NCBI RefSeq assembly: GCF_014205165.1
Contig: NZ_JACHMZ010000001.1
Location: 2,502,501-2,566,500 of the forward strand
From: Micromonospora carbonacea
GTDB taxonomy: Bacteria; Actinomycetota; Actinomycetes; Mycobacteriales; Micromonosporaceae
DNA: 64,000 bases
Direction of reading: 5' to 3'
Shown: one piece after another, positions 49,327 through 58,422 of the stretch
Layout of the letters: the number at the start of each line of letters is the position of its first letter
Position numbering within the stretch: the first letter of the stretch is position 1
The notes under the pieces: model-generated
What the model was told of the DNA's origin: nothing
Databases searched by the model: none
The model's input: only the letters and a program-made list of their open reading frames with translations
Translations under genes and position numbers: made by a program

Positions 49327-51024
49327 TCAGCGGCCCGTGCCGGTCTGCCACAGCGTGCGACCGTCGAGGCCGATCCGGACGTTGCCGTCCCCGCCGAGGG
49401 TCAGGGTGGCCCCGTCGTTGCCCGGGGTGGCGGAGCTCCAGACGGTGCTGTCGTCGTGCGCGTACAGGACCAGGTTCCCGTCGGCCTGGAAGACCAGATC
49501 GCGGACGTCGCGGCCGGTGGTGCCGCTGCTCCACACCGACCGGCCCCGGTCGCGCAGCACGACGTCGCCGGCGCCGGTCACGGCGAGGCTCAACCGGTCG
49601 GTGGACCACGCCTCGCCCGGCCGGAGCACGGCGGTGGCGGTGACGACCCGGGTCCGGCCCGCCGGCGCGGCGCTGCGGGGCGGGCCGGACGTGGGAGCGG
49701 CCGACGGCGTGCCGGCCCGGGGGGAGGCCGGCCGCCGGGGCGTCGGCGTCGAGACGACCGCGCTGGGGCGCGGGGCACCCGTCGGGTCGGCGGGCGGCTC
49801 CGGGGACCCGGTCGGCGCCGGTGCGTCGGTCCCGCCCGGGCGGTCGGGCGGCGGGGCGACGACGCCGGCCCGGTCCGCCGGCGGCCCGCCGGCCGGCGGG
49901 CCGTAGCCGGCGGCGGCCCATTCGACGCCCGCCGCGCCCAGCAGCACCAGCACCGCCAGCAGGGTCGCGGGACGCGCCAGGTGGGACCGTCGCCGCGACG
50001 GCCCCGCCTCGGCCGGCATCGCCGGCGGCCGGTACAGCACGCACAGCGCCCGGTGCGTCGCCACGGTTCCCACCGCCGCCGGCTGGTAGGACCGCTCCCG
50101 GACGTGCGCGAGCAGCGCCGCGCCGGGGTCCTGACGCCGGGCGCGGACGGCCTCGCCGGCGGCGGCGGGCCAGATCCAGGCGCCATCGGTGCGGTACGCC
50201 CCCTCGGCGCGCGCGCCGTGCACATCCGTGACCACGCTGAGCGGTTCCCCGGCGTCCAGGTAGGCGGCCACCCGGGGGGCGTCGGGCAGGCCGGGGTCGG
50301 CGGGCACGGCATCGGGCGCGAGCCGGGGCGGCTGCGCCGGCGCGGCGGTCCACAACAGCGCGGAGAAGCCGAGGGCCCGCTGCTGGTACGCCGGCAGCGC
50401 GTCCCCCTCGACGAAGGCCTCCACCTGGGGGTGGGCCTCGCCGGCCGCCGCCAGGGCCGCCTGGAGGTCGGCGGTCACCGTGGCCAGCGTCGCCTCCTCG
50501 CGGACCTGCGCCAGGTAGATCCGCCGGGCCGGTCCCTGCGGGGTGCCCTCCGTCGGGTACCGCCACGACCGCCACAGCGCGTGGGCGCGCCCGTCCGCCG
50601 CGCACCACCGCACCGCCGCGCCGTCCAGCGCGTCCGGCCCGCCGGGAACGTCGTGCCGGACGGACAGGTCCATGCGGAACGGGATCTCGTCGCCGTGTTC
50701 GGCCAGGACGTCGGGGCCGGTGGGGGCCATGCCGTAGGCGGGCGCGACGGCGCGGTCGACCCGCCCGACGCGGTCCACCGTCCGCGCGTCCTCGCCGCCG
50801 TCGGCGAGGGCGGCGGCCAGCAGGGCGGCCTCTGCGCCGGTGACGCCCACCCGGTGGGCCAGCGCGGCCAGCACCGCCGCCCGGGCCGCCCGCGTGGTGC
50901 TGCCGTCGGCCAGCCACGCCCGGCACCGGGCGGTCACCTCGTCGGGCAGGCGACCCGCGAGGGCGAGGAGCATCCGGTGCCACTCGACAGTCCGGGTGGC
51001 GCTGCCCCCGCCCGCCCCGCTCAT
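49327..51024 (-). CDS. Membrane protein with C-terminal bulb-type (B-type) lectin domain
   Basis: The 565-residue protein starts at ATG 51024. About 340 N-terminal residues have no recognised domain and are cytoplasmic or peripheral (regular AAxL helices, WRSWRYPTEGTP). One transmembrane helix (LLAVLVLLGAAGVEWAAAGY, about 345-365) and a Pro/Thr-rich spacer follow. The last about 100 residues are a B-lectin with a mannose-site motif FQADGNLVLY (QxDxNxVxY) and weaker repeats (LTLGGDGNVRIG). It would present a sugar-binding module outside the cell. The adjacent SARP gene on the same strand suggests a link, possibly co-transcription. Confidence 0.75.
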   Translation of the reverse strand: MSGAGGGSATRTVEWHRMLLALAGRLPDEVTARCRAWLADGSTTRAARAAVLAALAHRVGVTGAEAALLAAALADGGEDARTVDRVGRVDRAVAPAYGMAPTGPDVLAEHGDEIPFRMDLSVRHDVPGGPDALDGAAVRWCAADGRAHALWRSWRYPTEGTPQGPARRIYLAQVREEATLATVTADLQAALAAAGEAHPQVEAFVEGDALPAYQQRALGFSALLWTAAPAQPPRLAPDAVPADPGLPDAPRVAAYLDAGEPLSVVTDVHGARAEGAYRTDGAWIWPAAAGEAVRARRQDPGAALLAHVRERSYQPAAVGTVATHRALCVLYRPPAMPAEAGPSRRRSHLARPATLLAVLVLLGAAGVEWAAAGYGPPAGGPPADRAGVVAPPPDRPGGTDAPAPTGSPEPPADPTGAPRPSAVVSTPTPRRPASPRAGTPSAAPTSGPPRSAAPAGRTRVVTATAVLRPGEAWSTDRLSLAVTGAGDVVLRDRGRSVWSSGTTGRDVRDLVFQADGNLVLYAHDDSTVWSSATPGNDGATLTLGGDGNVRIGLDGRTLWQTGTGR

Positions 51025-51070
51025 GTCCGTGCCCCGGAGCCGACCGGGTGGCCGGGGCGGTGGTGTGGCC

Positions 51071-51865
51071 TCACCGGGCCGATTCCTGCGCTGCGGCGGC
51101 GGCCATGGTCCGCCCCGCGATCCGGCGGGTGAGCGAGGCGGGCAGGCGGTTCATCACGCGCGCGACGACGCCGGGGATCACCATGCCCCGGCCGGCCTCC
51201 AGCGCCCTGAGCGCCTGGGACACGCAGTCCGCGGCCGTCATCCCGACGGAGTCCGGCAGCGACCGCCGGCTTTGCAGCTCGGTGCGGGTCGGGCCGGGCG
51301 CCAGCACGGTCACGGTGACCCCGCGGGCGGCGAACTCGGCGTGCAACCCCCGCCCGAGCGTGTTCGTGTACGCCTTCGCGGCGGCATGGGCGGCGAGCCA
51401 GGGGATGCCGTGCTCGGCGCCCGCCGCGCCGACCAGCACGACACCGCCCCGGCCGCGGTCGGCGAGCCGCCTGCCGAACACGCGGGCGAGCACCAGATGG
51501 CTGTAGGCGTTGAGCTGCAACGAGTCGATCGAGTGGCGCAGGTCCAGGCTGAGGAACTCGCCGGGCGTCAGGTCGCCGGCGTTGGAGACGAGCAGCCCCA
51601 CGTCCAGGCTGGACGTCGCCTCGGCGAGGCGGTCCGGCCCGCTCGCCTCGCTCAGGTCCACCGTGACGGCCAGGTGCCGCACACCGTACCGGCTCTCGAT
51701 CTCCGCCCCGAGCTCGGCGAGCGTGTCGGTGCGCCGGGCGGCGAGGACGACGTGGAGGCCGTTCGCCGCCAGTTGCCGGGCGAACTCGCGGCCGATGCCG
51801 GACGAGGCCCCGGTGACCAGGGCCCACGGCCCGAAGCGATCGGCCGAGATCTTCACCTGCGTCAT
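51071..51865 (-). CDS. SDR-fold protein lacking the catalytic Ser and Tyr
   Basis: The 264-residue protein starts at ATG 51865. The N-terminal NAD(P) motif TGASSGIGREFA and SNAGDLT are intact, so nucleotide binding is likely. Where the catalytic Ser is expected the sequence is VVLVGAAGAEHG (Ser to Ala), and the YxxxK site reads HAAAK (Tyr to His). Relatives include fatty-acid or secondary-metabolite SDRs with a C-terminal AGRTM segment. It may have lost oxidoreductase activity or use other residues. It is divergent from the second lutABC. Confidence 0.8.
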   Translation of the reverse strand: MTQVKISADRFGPWALVTGASSGIGREFARQLAANGLHVVLAARRTDTLAELGAEIESRYGVRHLAVTVDLSEASGPDRLAEATSSLDVGLLVSNAGDLTPGEFLSLDLRHSIDSLQLNAYSHLVLARVFGRRLADRGRGGVVLVGAAGAEHGIPWLAAHAAAKAYTNTLGRGLHAEFAARGVTVTVLAPGPTRTELQSRRSLPDSVGMTAADCVSQALRALEAGRGMVIPGVVARVMNRLPASLTRRIAGRTMAAAAAQESAR

Positions 51866-52215
51866 CGGTTTCCCCTCGTCCGGGCTGTTGGCGCGCCTGC
51901 CCCGTGCCTCAGCGGGGAAGACGGGTGGGCGCACCTGCCGTTCAGGCCCGGCCCGCCCCGCCGATGTGACGTGGGACACGCGGGGCTCGGATCCGCGTCG
52001 CTCTCCCGGCGCGCGGCGCGACCACTGCCGCGCCTGCGGTGTTCGCGGGGCTGGTCGGGGCCACCGCGTTGGGTAACATCCCGGTGCAGGCGCGATCGGC
52101 GGCGACCCGGCCGCGCTGCGGGGCCTGCCGCGCGAGACCCGCACCTCGTCCGGCACGAGCCGGGGGGCGACCGGGCGGTCCGGCGGGCCGCGCCGGAGCG
52201 GATGGGTGGTGGAGG
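51866..52215. other. 350-bp divergent intergenic region
   Basis: This lies between the SDR-like gene (minus) and lutA copy 2 (plus). I find no clear operator; in particular no GTTCA-N6-TGAAC palindrome is seen, unlike the first lut operon. A TAACAT at 52074-52079 could be a -10 element but has no matching -35. Confidence 0.35.
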
Positions 52216-52995
52216 ATGCGCGTCGCGTTGTTCGTGACCTGCCTGGCCGACACCCTGTTCCCGCAGGCGGCGGTGGCGACGGTGCGGCTGCTGGAGCGCC
52301 TCGGCCACGAGGTCGTCTTCCCCGAGGGCCAGACCTGCTGCGGGCAGATGCACGTCAACACCGGCTACCCGGACGACGCGCTGCGGCTGGTCCGCCGGCA
52401 CGTGCGGGTCTTCGCCCCGTACGACGTGGTGGTGGCGCCCTCCGGGTCGTGCGTGGGCTCGGTGCGGCACCAGCACGCCACGGTGGCCCGGCGGGCGGGC
52501 GACGAGCGGCTCGCCGCCCGGGCCGGGGAGGTCGCCGCCCGCACCTACGAGCTGTCGGAGTTCCTCGTCGACGTGGCCGGGGTCACCGACGTCGGGGCCT
52601 ACTACCCGCACCGGGTGACGTACCACCCGACGTGCCACTCGCTGCGGATGCTGCGGGTGGCCGACCGGCCGCTGCGCCTGCTGCGCGCCGTGCGCGGGCT
52701 GGAGCTGGTGGAGCTGCCGCAGGCGGAGCAGTGCTGCGGCTTCGGCGGCACCTTCGCGGTGAAGAACCCCGACACCTCCACGGCGATGCTCGCCGACAAG
52801 ATGCGCCACGTGCTCGCCACCCGGGCCGACGTGTGCACGGCCGGCGACGTCTCCTGCCTGATGCACATCGGCGGCGGGCTGTCCCGGCTGCGCGCCGGCG
52901 TGCGCACCGTGCACCTGGCCGAGATCCTGGCCAGCACCGAGGCGAACCCGGCCGGCGGGGTGGCCGCGACGCCGGCCACCGGGGGCGCGCGATGA
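52216..52995 (+). CDS. lutA: Lactate utilisation protein A, second copy
   Basis: The 259-residue LutA starts at ATG 52216 (MRVALFVTCLADTLFP). It has the CCG domains TCCGQMHVNTGYPDDA and PTCHSLRMLR plus QCCGFGGTFAVKN. It is clearly homologous to the product of 24926-25759 over the whole length but diverged. The ribosome site GGTGG-AGG is close to the start. It overlaps lutB by 4 bases. Confidence 0.88.
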   Translation: MRVALFVTCLADTLFPQAAVATVRLLERLGHEVVFPEGQTCCGQMHVNTGYPDDALRLVRRHVRVFAPYDVVVAPSGSCVGSVRHQHATVARRAGDERLAARAGEVAARTYELSEFLVDVAGVTDVGAYYPHRVTYHPTCHSLRMLRVADRPLRLLRAVRGLELVELPQAEQCCGFGGTFAVKNPDTSTAMLADKMRHVLATRADVCTAGDVSCLMHIGGGLSRLRAGVRTVHLAEILASTEANPAGGVAATPATGGAR

Positions 52996-54422
52996 CCGAG
53001 ACGTTCCTCGGCATGCCCGCCACCGCCCCGCCCGGCGTCGGGCACCTGCGCGGCGACGAGCCGTTCCCCGTCGCCGCCCGGCGGGCGCTGGCCGACGCCC
53101 AGCTGCGCCGCAACGTGGGCCACGCCACCAGCACCATCCGCGCCAGGTCGGCCGCCGTGATCGGCGAGGTGCCGGACTGGCCGCAGCTGCGGGCCGCCGC
53201 CCGGGCGATCAAGACCGACACCATGGCCCGCCTGCCCGAGCTGCTGGAGCAGCTGGAGACGGCGGTTGGCCGGGCCGGCGGGACGGTGCACTGGGCCGCC
53301 GACGCGGTCGAGGCCAACCGGATCGTCACCGACCTGGTCCGGGCGGCCGGCGTCGACCGGGTGATGAAGGTCAAGTCGATGGCCACCCAGGAGATCGGCC
53401 TCAACGAGGCCCTGGCGGACGCCGGCATCGAGCCGGTCGAGACCGACCTCGCCGAGCTGATCGTGCAGCTCGGCGACGATCGGCCCAGCCACATCCTGGT
53501 GCCGGCGATCCACCGCAACCGGGCCGAGATCCGGGAGATCTTCCTCCGCGAGATGCCCGGCGTCGACCCGGCGCTGACCGACGAGCCGGCGGCCCTGGCC
53601 GCCGCCGCGCGCCGGCACCTGCGCGAGACGTTCCTGAGCACCCGGGTCGCCGTGTCCGGGGCGAACTTCGCCGTCGCCGAGACCGGCACCCTCGCCGTCG
53701 TCGAGTCCGAGGGCAACGGGCGGATGTGCCTGACGCTGCCGGAGACCCTGATCACCGTCATGGGCATCGAGAAGGTCGTGCCCACCTGGCGCGACCTGGA
53801 GGTCTTCCTGCAACTGCTGCCCCGGGCGTCGACGGGGGAGCGGATGAACCCCTACACCTCGATGTGGACCGGCGTCACCCCCGGCGACGGCCCGCAGGCG
53901 TTCCACCTGGTGCTGCTCGACAACGGCCGCAGCGCGGTGCTCGCCGACCCGGTCGGCCGGGAGGCGCTGCACTGCATCCGCTGCTCGGCCTGCCTCAACG
54001 TCTGCCCCGTCTACGAGCGCACCGGCGGGCACGCCTACGGGTCGGTCTACCCGGGGCCCATCGGCGCGGTGCTCTCTCCGCAGCTCACCGGCGTCGCCGA
54101 CAACGCCTCGCTGCCGTACGCGTCGTCGCTCTGCGGCGCGTGCTACGACGCCTGCCCGGTGCTGATCGACATCCCGTCGATCCTGGTGCACCTGCGCGCC
54201 CAGGCGCCCCACCCGAGGGGCGAGGCGGCGGCGATGGCCGCGGCCGCGTACGCGATGGACCACCCGGCCCTGTACGCGGCCGCCCAGCGCGGCGCGAGGC
54301 TGAGCCGGCTCGCCGGCCCGCGCGGGCGCGGCCTGCCCCCGCCGCTGTCGGGCTGGACGGCCAGCCGCGACCTGCCGGAGCCCCCGCCGCAGACCTTCCG
54401 CCAGTGGTGGGCCGACCGGTGA
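52992..54422 (+). CDS. lutB: Lactate utilisation protein B, second copy
   Basis: The 476-residue protein starts at ATG 52992. LUD domain motifs (VKSMATQEIGLNEAL; ETGTLAVVESEGNGRM) and two [4Fe-4S] motifs (CIRCSACLNVCPVYE; CGACYDACPVLIDIP) are intact. It closely resembles the copy at 25756-27204, differing most at the C-terminal end. With its neighbours it forms a complete L-lactate oxidation operon. Confidence 0.92.
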   Translation: MTETFLGMPATAPPGVGHLRGDEPFPVAARRALADAQLRRNVGHATSTIRARSAAVIGEVPDWPQLRAAARAIKTDTMARLPELLEQLETAVGRAGGTVHWAADAVEANRIVTDLVRAAGVDRVMKVKSMATQEIGLNEALADAGIEPVETDLAELIVQLGDDRPSHILVPAIHRNRAEIREIFLREMPGVDPALTDEPAALAAAARRHLRETFLSTRVAVSGANFAVAETGTLAVVESEGNGRMCLTLPETLITVMGIEKVVPTWRDLEVFLQLLPRASTGERMNPYTSMWTGVTPGDGPQAFHLVLLDNGRSAVLADPVGREALHCIRCSACLNVCPVYERTGGHAYGSVYPGPIGAVLSPQLTGVADNASLPYASSLCGACYDACPVLIDIPSILVHLRAQAPHPRGEAAAMAAAAYAMDHPALYAAAQRGARLSRLAGPRGRGLPPPLSGWTASRDLPEPPPQTFRQWWADR

Positions 54423-55036
54423 GCGCCCGCGACCTGGTCCTCGGCCGCCTGCGGGCCGCGCTGGCCGCACCCGCGCCCACGCCGGCCGAGACGCCCCGCG
54501 ACTACCGGCCCGCCGGCGTCGTCGCCGCCGACCCGGACCTGCTCGCGGACCGGCTCACCGACTACCGGGCGACCGTGCACCGGTGCGCGGACGCCGACGT
54601 GGCCCGGGTCGTCGCCGAGGTGCTCGGCGGCCGGCGGGTCGTGGTGCCGCCCGGGCTGCCCCCGCACTGGCTGCCGCCCGGCGTCGACGTCGTGGTCGAC
54701 GACGGCCTCGACGCCGCGCGGATCGCCGCGGTCGACGGCGTGGTCACCGCGGCGGCCGTTGCCGTCGCCGAGACCGGCACCATCGTGCTCGACGGGGCCC
54801 CGGACCAGGGCCGCCGGGTCGTCACCCTGCTGCCCGACGTGCACGTCTGCGTGCTGCGGGCCGACCAGGTCGTCGCCACCGTGCCGGACGCCCTCGCCCG
54901 CCTCGACCCGCGGCGCCCCCTGACCTGGATCAGCGGCCCGTCGGCCACCAGCGACATCGAGCTCGACCGGGTCGAGGGCGTCCACGGGCCCCGCAACCTG
55001 CACGTGGTCCTCACCGGCGGGCCCGGCGGGGGCTGA
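54419..55036 (+). CDS. lutC: Lactate utilisation protein C, second copy
   Basis: The 205-residue LUD-domain protein starts at GTG 54419 (GTGA overlap) and ends with TWISGPSATSDIELDRVEG. It keeps the conserved AETGTIVLDGAP segment that is altered in the first copy. It completes lutABC number two. Confidence 0.9.
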   Translation: MSARDLVLGRLRAALAAPAPTPAETPRDYRPAGVVAADPDLLADRLTDYRATVHRCADADVARVVAEVLGGRRVVVPPGLPPHWLPPGVDVVVDDGLDAARIAAVDGVVTAAAVAVAETGTIVLDGAPDQGRRVVTLLPDVHVCVLRADQVVATVPDALARLDPRRPLTWISGPSATSDIELDRVEGVHGPRNLHVVLTGGPGGG

Positions 55037-55135
55037 AAAACCCGTCGCGCCCGACCGCCCCGCCCGCTACGGTCTCCGGCGTGCTTCCGTCGGGGAGCGC
55101 GGGAACCGTTCCCACACCCGGGTGAGGTGGCGTCG

Positions 55136-55516
55136 ATGGCCTGTCGGATCAGCGAACTCGTGCTCAGCTGCCGCGACCCCGAGGCGCTGGCGCGGTTCTG
55201 GTGCGCGGTGCTGGACTACGTGGTCCTCGACCGCGAGGGCGACGGCAGCATCGAGATCGGGCCGCGCGAGGGGTTCGGCGGCCCGCAGCCGACGATCATC
55301 CTCGCCCCGGCCGACGAGCCGGAGCCGGCGAAGCCCCGACTGCACATCGACGTCAACGCCACCGACCGCGACCAGGACGCCGAGCTCGAACGCCTCCTGG
55401 CGCTCGGGGCGCGCCGGGCCGACGTCGGCCAGACCGGCGAGGAGTCCTGGCACGTCCTCGCCGACCCCGAGGGCAACGAGTTCTGCCTGCTCAGGGCCCG
55501 CCTCAAGCCACTGTAG
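55136..55516 (+). CDS. VOC-family (glyoxalase/bleomycin-resistance fold) protein
   Basis: The 126-residue protein starts at ATG 55136 behind GAGGTGG. The paired beta-alpha-beta-beta-beta modules begin ISELVLSCRDPEALARFWCAVLDY and end HVLADPEGNEFCLLRA, the latter with the terminal metal-ligand Glu. PRLHIDVNATD is the other ligand region. Cytosolic and probably dimeric; the substrate is unknown. It is followed by a strong terminator shared with the convergent GH95 gene. Confidence 0.85.
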   Translation: MACRISELVLSCRDPEALARFWCAVLDYVVLDREGDGSIEIGPREGFGGPQPTIILAPADEPEPAKPRLHIDVNATDRDQDAELERLLALGARRADVGQTGEESWHVLADPEGNEFCLLRARLKPL

Positions 55517-55521
55517 GCGGG

Positions 55522-55579
55522 GCGGGGCGCGCCCCTCCGGGCGGCGCCCAAGGCCGCCCGGCGCGGGAGCGCGCCCCGC
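55522..55579. terminator. Nested hairpin between VOC and GH95 genes
   Basis: An outer 11-bp stem (GCGGGGCGCGC at 55522-55532 with 55569-55579) encloses an inner 9-bp stem (CCGGGCGGC, 55537-55545 with 55553-55561). It occupies the whole gap between convergent stops. Confidence 0.75.
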
Positions 55580-55584
55580 TCCGG

Positions 55585-58422
55585 TCAGGTGGTGGTGCAG
55601 GTGAGGTTCGTCGGCGGGTTGTTGGTCCCGGTCGTCGTGCCGATGAAGCCGAACGTGGTGGAGGCGCCGGCGGCCAGCGCCCCGTTGTAGTCGACGTTGC
55701 GCACGGTCACGTTCGCCCCGCTCTGGGTGTGCGAGCCGCCCCAGATCTGGCTGATGACCTGGCCGTTGGGGAACGTCCAGGAGACCGTCCAGCCCCGGAT
55801 CGCCGTCGCGCCGGCGGTGACGGTGACCTCGCCCTGGAAGCCGCCCGACCAGGACCCCGTCACCGCGTACGTCGCCCGCGCGCCGGACGACGGCGGCGAG
55901 CTGGTCGGCGGCGGGGTCGGCGTCGGCGTCGGCGTCCCGGTGGGCGTGGGGGTGGGGGTCGGCGTGGGCGTGGGGGTCAGCGTCGGCGACGGCGTGACGC
56001 CGGGCCGCGCCGCCCGGTAGGTGTGGCCGGCGCGGACGGTGAGCTGCACGACGTCCGTCTCCGGCCGGGTGACGGCCGGCGTGCTGCCGTCGGTGACGTC
56101 GACGAGGGTGAAGCTGCCGGTGAGCAGCCGGGCGCGCAGCTTCAGCGTGCCGTCGCGGTCGGCGCGGACGGCGATCTCGTCGATCTGGCTGCTGGTCCAG
56201 GCCACGCCGACGGTGTAGCCGCCGCGGCCGCGCAGGCCCGCGACCTGCCCGGTGGGCCACGCCGTCGGCAGCGCGGGCAGCACGTGCAGCTCCCCGGCGT
56301 GGCTGTGCAGCAGCATCTCGGCGATGCCGGAGGTGGCCCCGAAGTTGCCGTCGATCTGGAACGGCGGGTGCAGGTCGAACATGTTCGGCGCGAGCCGGTC
56401 GGTGCGCACCAGGTCCTTGAACAGCTTGTGGGCGCGGGCGGCGTCCTCCAGCCGGGCCCAGAAATTGATCTTCCAGGCGAGGGACCAGCCGGTGCCGTCG
56501 TCACCGCGCAGCTCCAGCGTCTTGCGCGCGGCCTCGTGCAGGGCCGGGGTGCCGCGCTTGGTGATCTGGTTGCTGGGGTGCAGGCCGTACAGGTGGGAGA
56601 CGTGCCGGTGGGTCCGCTCGGTCTCGACCCAGTCGGCGAGCCACTCCTGGACGTTGCCGCGCGAGCCGACGCGGCTCGGGGGCAGCCGGTCCTTCGCGGT
56701 ACGCACCTGGGACCGGAAGGTGGTGTCGACGCCGAGCGCCTCGCTGGCCTTGGCCGCCGCGTCGAACAGGTCGCGCAGGATCTGGTTGTCCATCGTGGGG
56801 CCGGCGCAGACGCTGACGTTCGAGTGGTGCGGGAGCTCCGGCGAGTTCGACGGGTTCGTGACCAGGTAGCCGAGCGTCGGGTGGGCGACCAGGGTGTCGA
56901 GGAAGAACTGCGCGGCGCCCTTCAGGGCCGGGTAGTTGGTCTGGAGGAACCCGAGGTCGCCCGTGAACAGGTAGTGCTCCCAGATGAGCGTGGCCAGCCA
57001 CGCGCCGCCGGTCTGCCACATGCCCCACAGGGCCCCGTCGACGACCGACGCGCCCCGCCACGCGTCGGTGTTGTGGTGGGTGACCCAGCCGCCGGCGCCG
57101 TACTGGGCCTGGGCGACGCGCGCGCCGGTCACCGTCAGGTCCTTGATCATGTCGAAGACCGGCAGGAAGCATTCGGACAGGTTCGTCGTGTCGGCCGGCC
57201 AGTAGTTCATCGGCAGGTTGGCGTTGATGGTGTACTTCGAGTCCCAGGACGGGGCCAGCGAGTCGTTCCAGATGCCCTGGAGGTTCGCCGGCTGGGTGCC
57301 CGGCCGGGAGGACGAGATCAGCAGGTAGCGCCCGAACTGGAACAGCAGCGCGGCGAACTGCGGGTCGTTGGTGCTCGCGTGCTGGGCGATCCGCACGTCG
57401 GTGGGCTGGTCGGCGGCGGCCGTGCGCCCCAGGTTGATCGTCACCCGGTTGAACAGCGCCTGGTAGTCGGCGACGTGGCGGCTGCGCAGCTGGTCGATGG
57501 CCACGCCCTTGGCCGCGTTCAGCCGGGTGCGGGCGATGCCCTGGTAGTCGCCGTTGACGGTGCGGTAGTTGACGTAGCTGGAGCCGATCGAGACCAGCAC
57601 GGTCACGCTCGTCGCCCCGGAGACCCGCAGCGAGCCGCCAGAGCTGCTGACCGTGCCGCCCGACGCGATCGCGTGGGCCAGGCCGAGGAAGCGCACCGAC
57701 CCGTTGACGCCCTCCATGCTGCCGGAGATGCCGTCGACGGCGATCGTGTTGGCGTCCGGGCTCGACATGGTCGTCCGCTGCGGACTGTCGAAGGTGGCGG
57801 TGAACGTGATCGAGTTGGCCCGGTCGGCGGTCAGCCGCAGCACGATCACCTGGTCGGGGGCGCTGGCGAACACCTCGCGCTGGTAGCGGACGCCGCCCAG
57901 CACGTACGTGGTGGTGACGGTGGCGGTGGTGAGGTCGAGGGTGCGGTTGTACTGCGACACGCCGCTGGCCGAGCCGAAGGCGAGCCGGAGGTTGCCCACG
58001 GTCTGGTAGGCGAGCTGGCCGCCCGGCGAGCCCATCATCGTCTGGTTGATCAGGTCCTGGGCCGAGGACCACTGGTCGGCGAAGACGCGGCGGCGGATCT
58101 CGGCCAGGTTGGCCGCGCCCCGGGTGTTGGCGGAGTCGTACGGGCCGCCGGCCCAGACGGTGTCCTCGTTGAGTTGCAGCCGCTCGGTGTCTACGTTGCC
58201 GAAGACCATGGCGCCGAGGCGTCCGTTGCCGATGGGCAACGCGCGCAGCCAGTCGGTGCCGGCCCCCTCGTCGTACCACAGCGCCATGTCGCCGGCGGCC
58301 AGCGCCTGTGGGGGCGCCGTCGAGTCGGCGCGGGCGACGGCGCTCCACGCGGCGGGCGCCAGCGCGGCCCCGGCCCCCGCCGCCCCGGCCTTGAGCACGT
58401 TCCTTCGGGTCACTTCAGACAT
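55585..58422 (-). CDS. Tat-exported GH95 alpha-L-fucosidase with C-terminal CBM2
   Basis: The 945-residue protein starts at ATG 58422 after GGAG. A twin-arginine signal (TRRNVLKAGAAGAGAAL) directs folded export. GH95 motifs follow: GNGRLGAMVFGN and NLQGIWNDSLAPSWDSKYT, TINANLPMNYWPA with the catalytic Asn pair, acid-region ETERTHRHVSHLYGLHP, and QIDGNFGATSGIAEML with the catalytic Asp. A Thr-Pro repeat linker (encoded about 55900-55995) joins a CBM2 (about residues 850-945; SWSGGFQGEVTV, NVDYNGALAAGASTTFGF). Family GH95 members cleave alpha-1,2-L-fucosides, some alpha-L-galactosides. A cellulose-binding-type module suggests a plant cell-wall target such as fucosylated xyloglucan. Confidence 0.92.
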   Translation of the reverse strand: MSEVTRRNVLKAGAAGAGAALAPAAWSAVARADSTAPPQALAAGDMALWYDEGAGTDWLRALPIGNGRLGAMVFGNVDTERLQLNEDTVWAGGPYDSANTRGAANLAEIRRRVFADQWSSAQDLINQTMMGSPGGQLAYQTVGNLRLAFGSASGVSQYNRTLDLTTATVTTTYVLGGVRYQREVFASAPDQVIVLRLTADRANSITFTATFDSPQRTTMSSPDANTIAVDGISGSMEGVNGSVRFLGLAHAIASGGTVSSSGGSLRVSGATSVTVLVSIGSSYVNYRTVNGDYQGIARTRLNAAKGVAIDQLRSRHVADYQALFNRVTINLGRTAAADQPTDVRIAQHASTNDPQFAALLFQFGRYLLISSSRPGTQPANLQGIWNDSLAPSWDSKYTINANLPMNYWPADTTNLSECFLPVFDMIKDLTVTGARVAQAQYGAGGWVTHHNTDAWRGASVVDGALWGMWQTGGAWLATLIWEHYLFTGDLGFLQTNYPALKGAAQFFLDTLVAHPTLGYLVTNPSNSPELPHHSNVSVCAGPTMDNQILRDLFDAAAKASEALGVDTTFRSQVRTAKDRLPPSRVGSRGNVQEWLADWVETERTHRHVSHLYGLHPSNQITKRGTPALHEAARKTLELRGDDGTGWSLAWKINFWARLEDAARAHKLFKDLVRTDRLAPNMFDLHPPFQIDGNFGATSGIAEMLLHSHAGELHVLPALPTAWPTGQVAGLRGRGGYTVGVAWTSSQIDEIAVRADRDGTLKLRARLLTGSFTLVDVTDGSTPAVTRPETDVVQLTVRAGHTYRAARPGVTPSPTLTPTPTPTPTPTPTGTPTPTPTPPPTSSPPSSGARATYAVTGSWSGGFQGEVTVTAGATAIRGWTVSWTFPNGQVISQIWGGSHTQSGANVTVRNVDYNGALAAGASTTFGFIGTTTGTNNPPTNLTCTTT

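Noticed and set aside
55900..55995. Tandem GGCGTGGGGGT-like repeat as a possible satellite or regulatory repeat
   Set aside because: It encodes the Thr-Pro linker between the GH95 and CBM2 parts; coding explains it.
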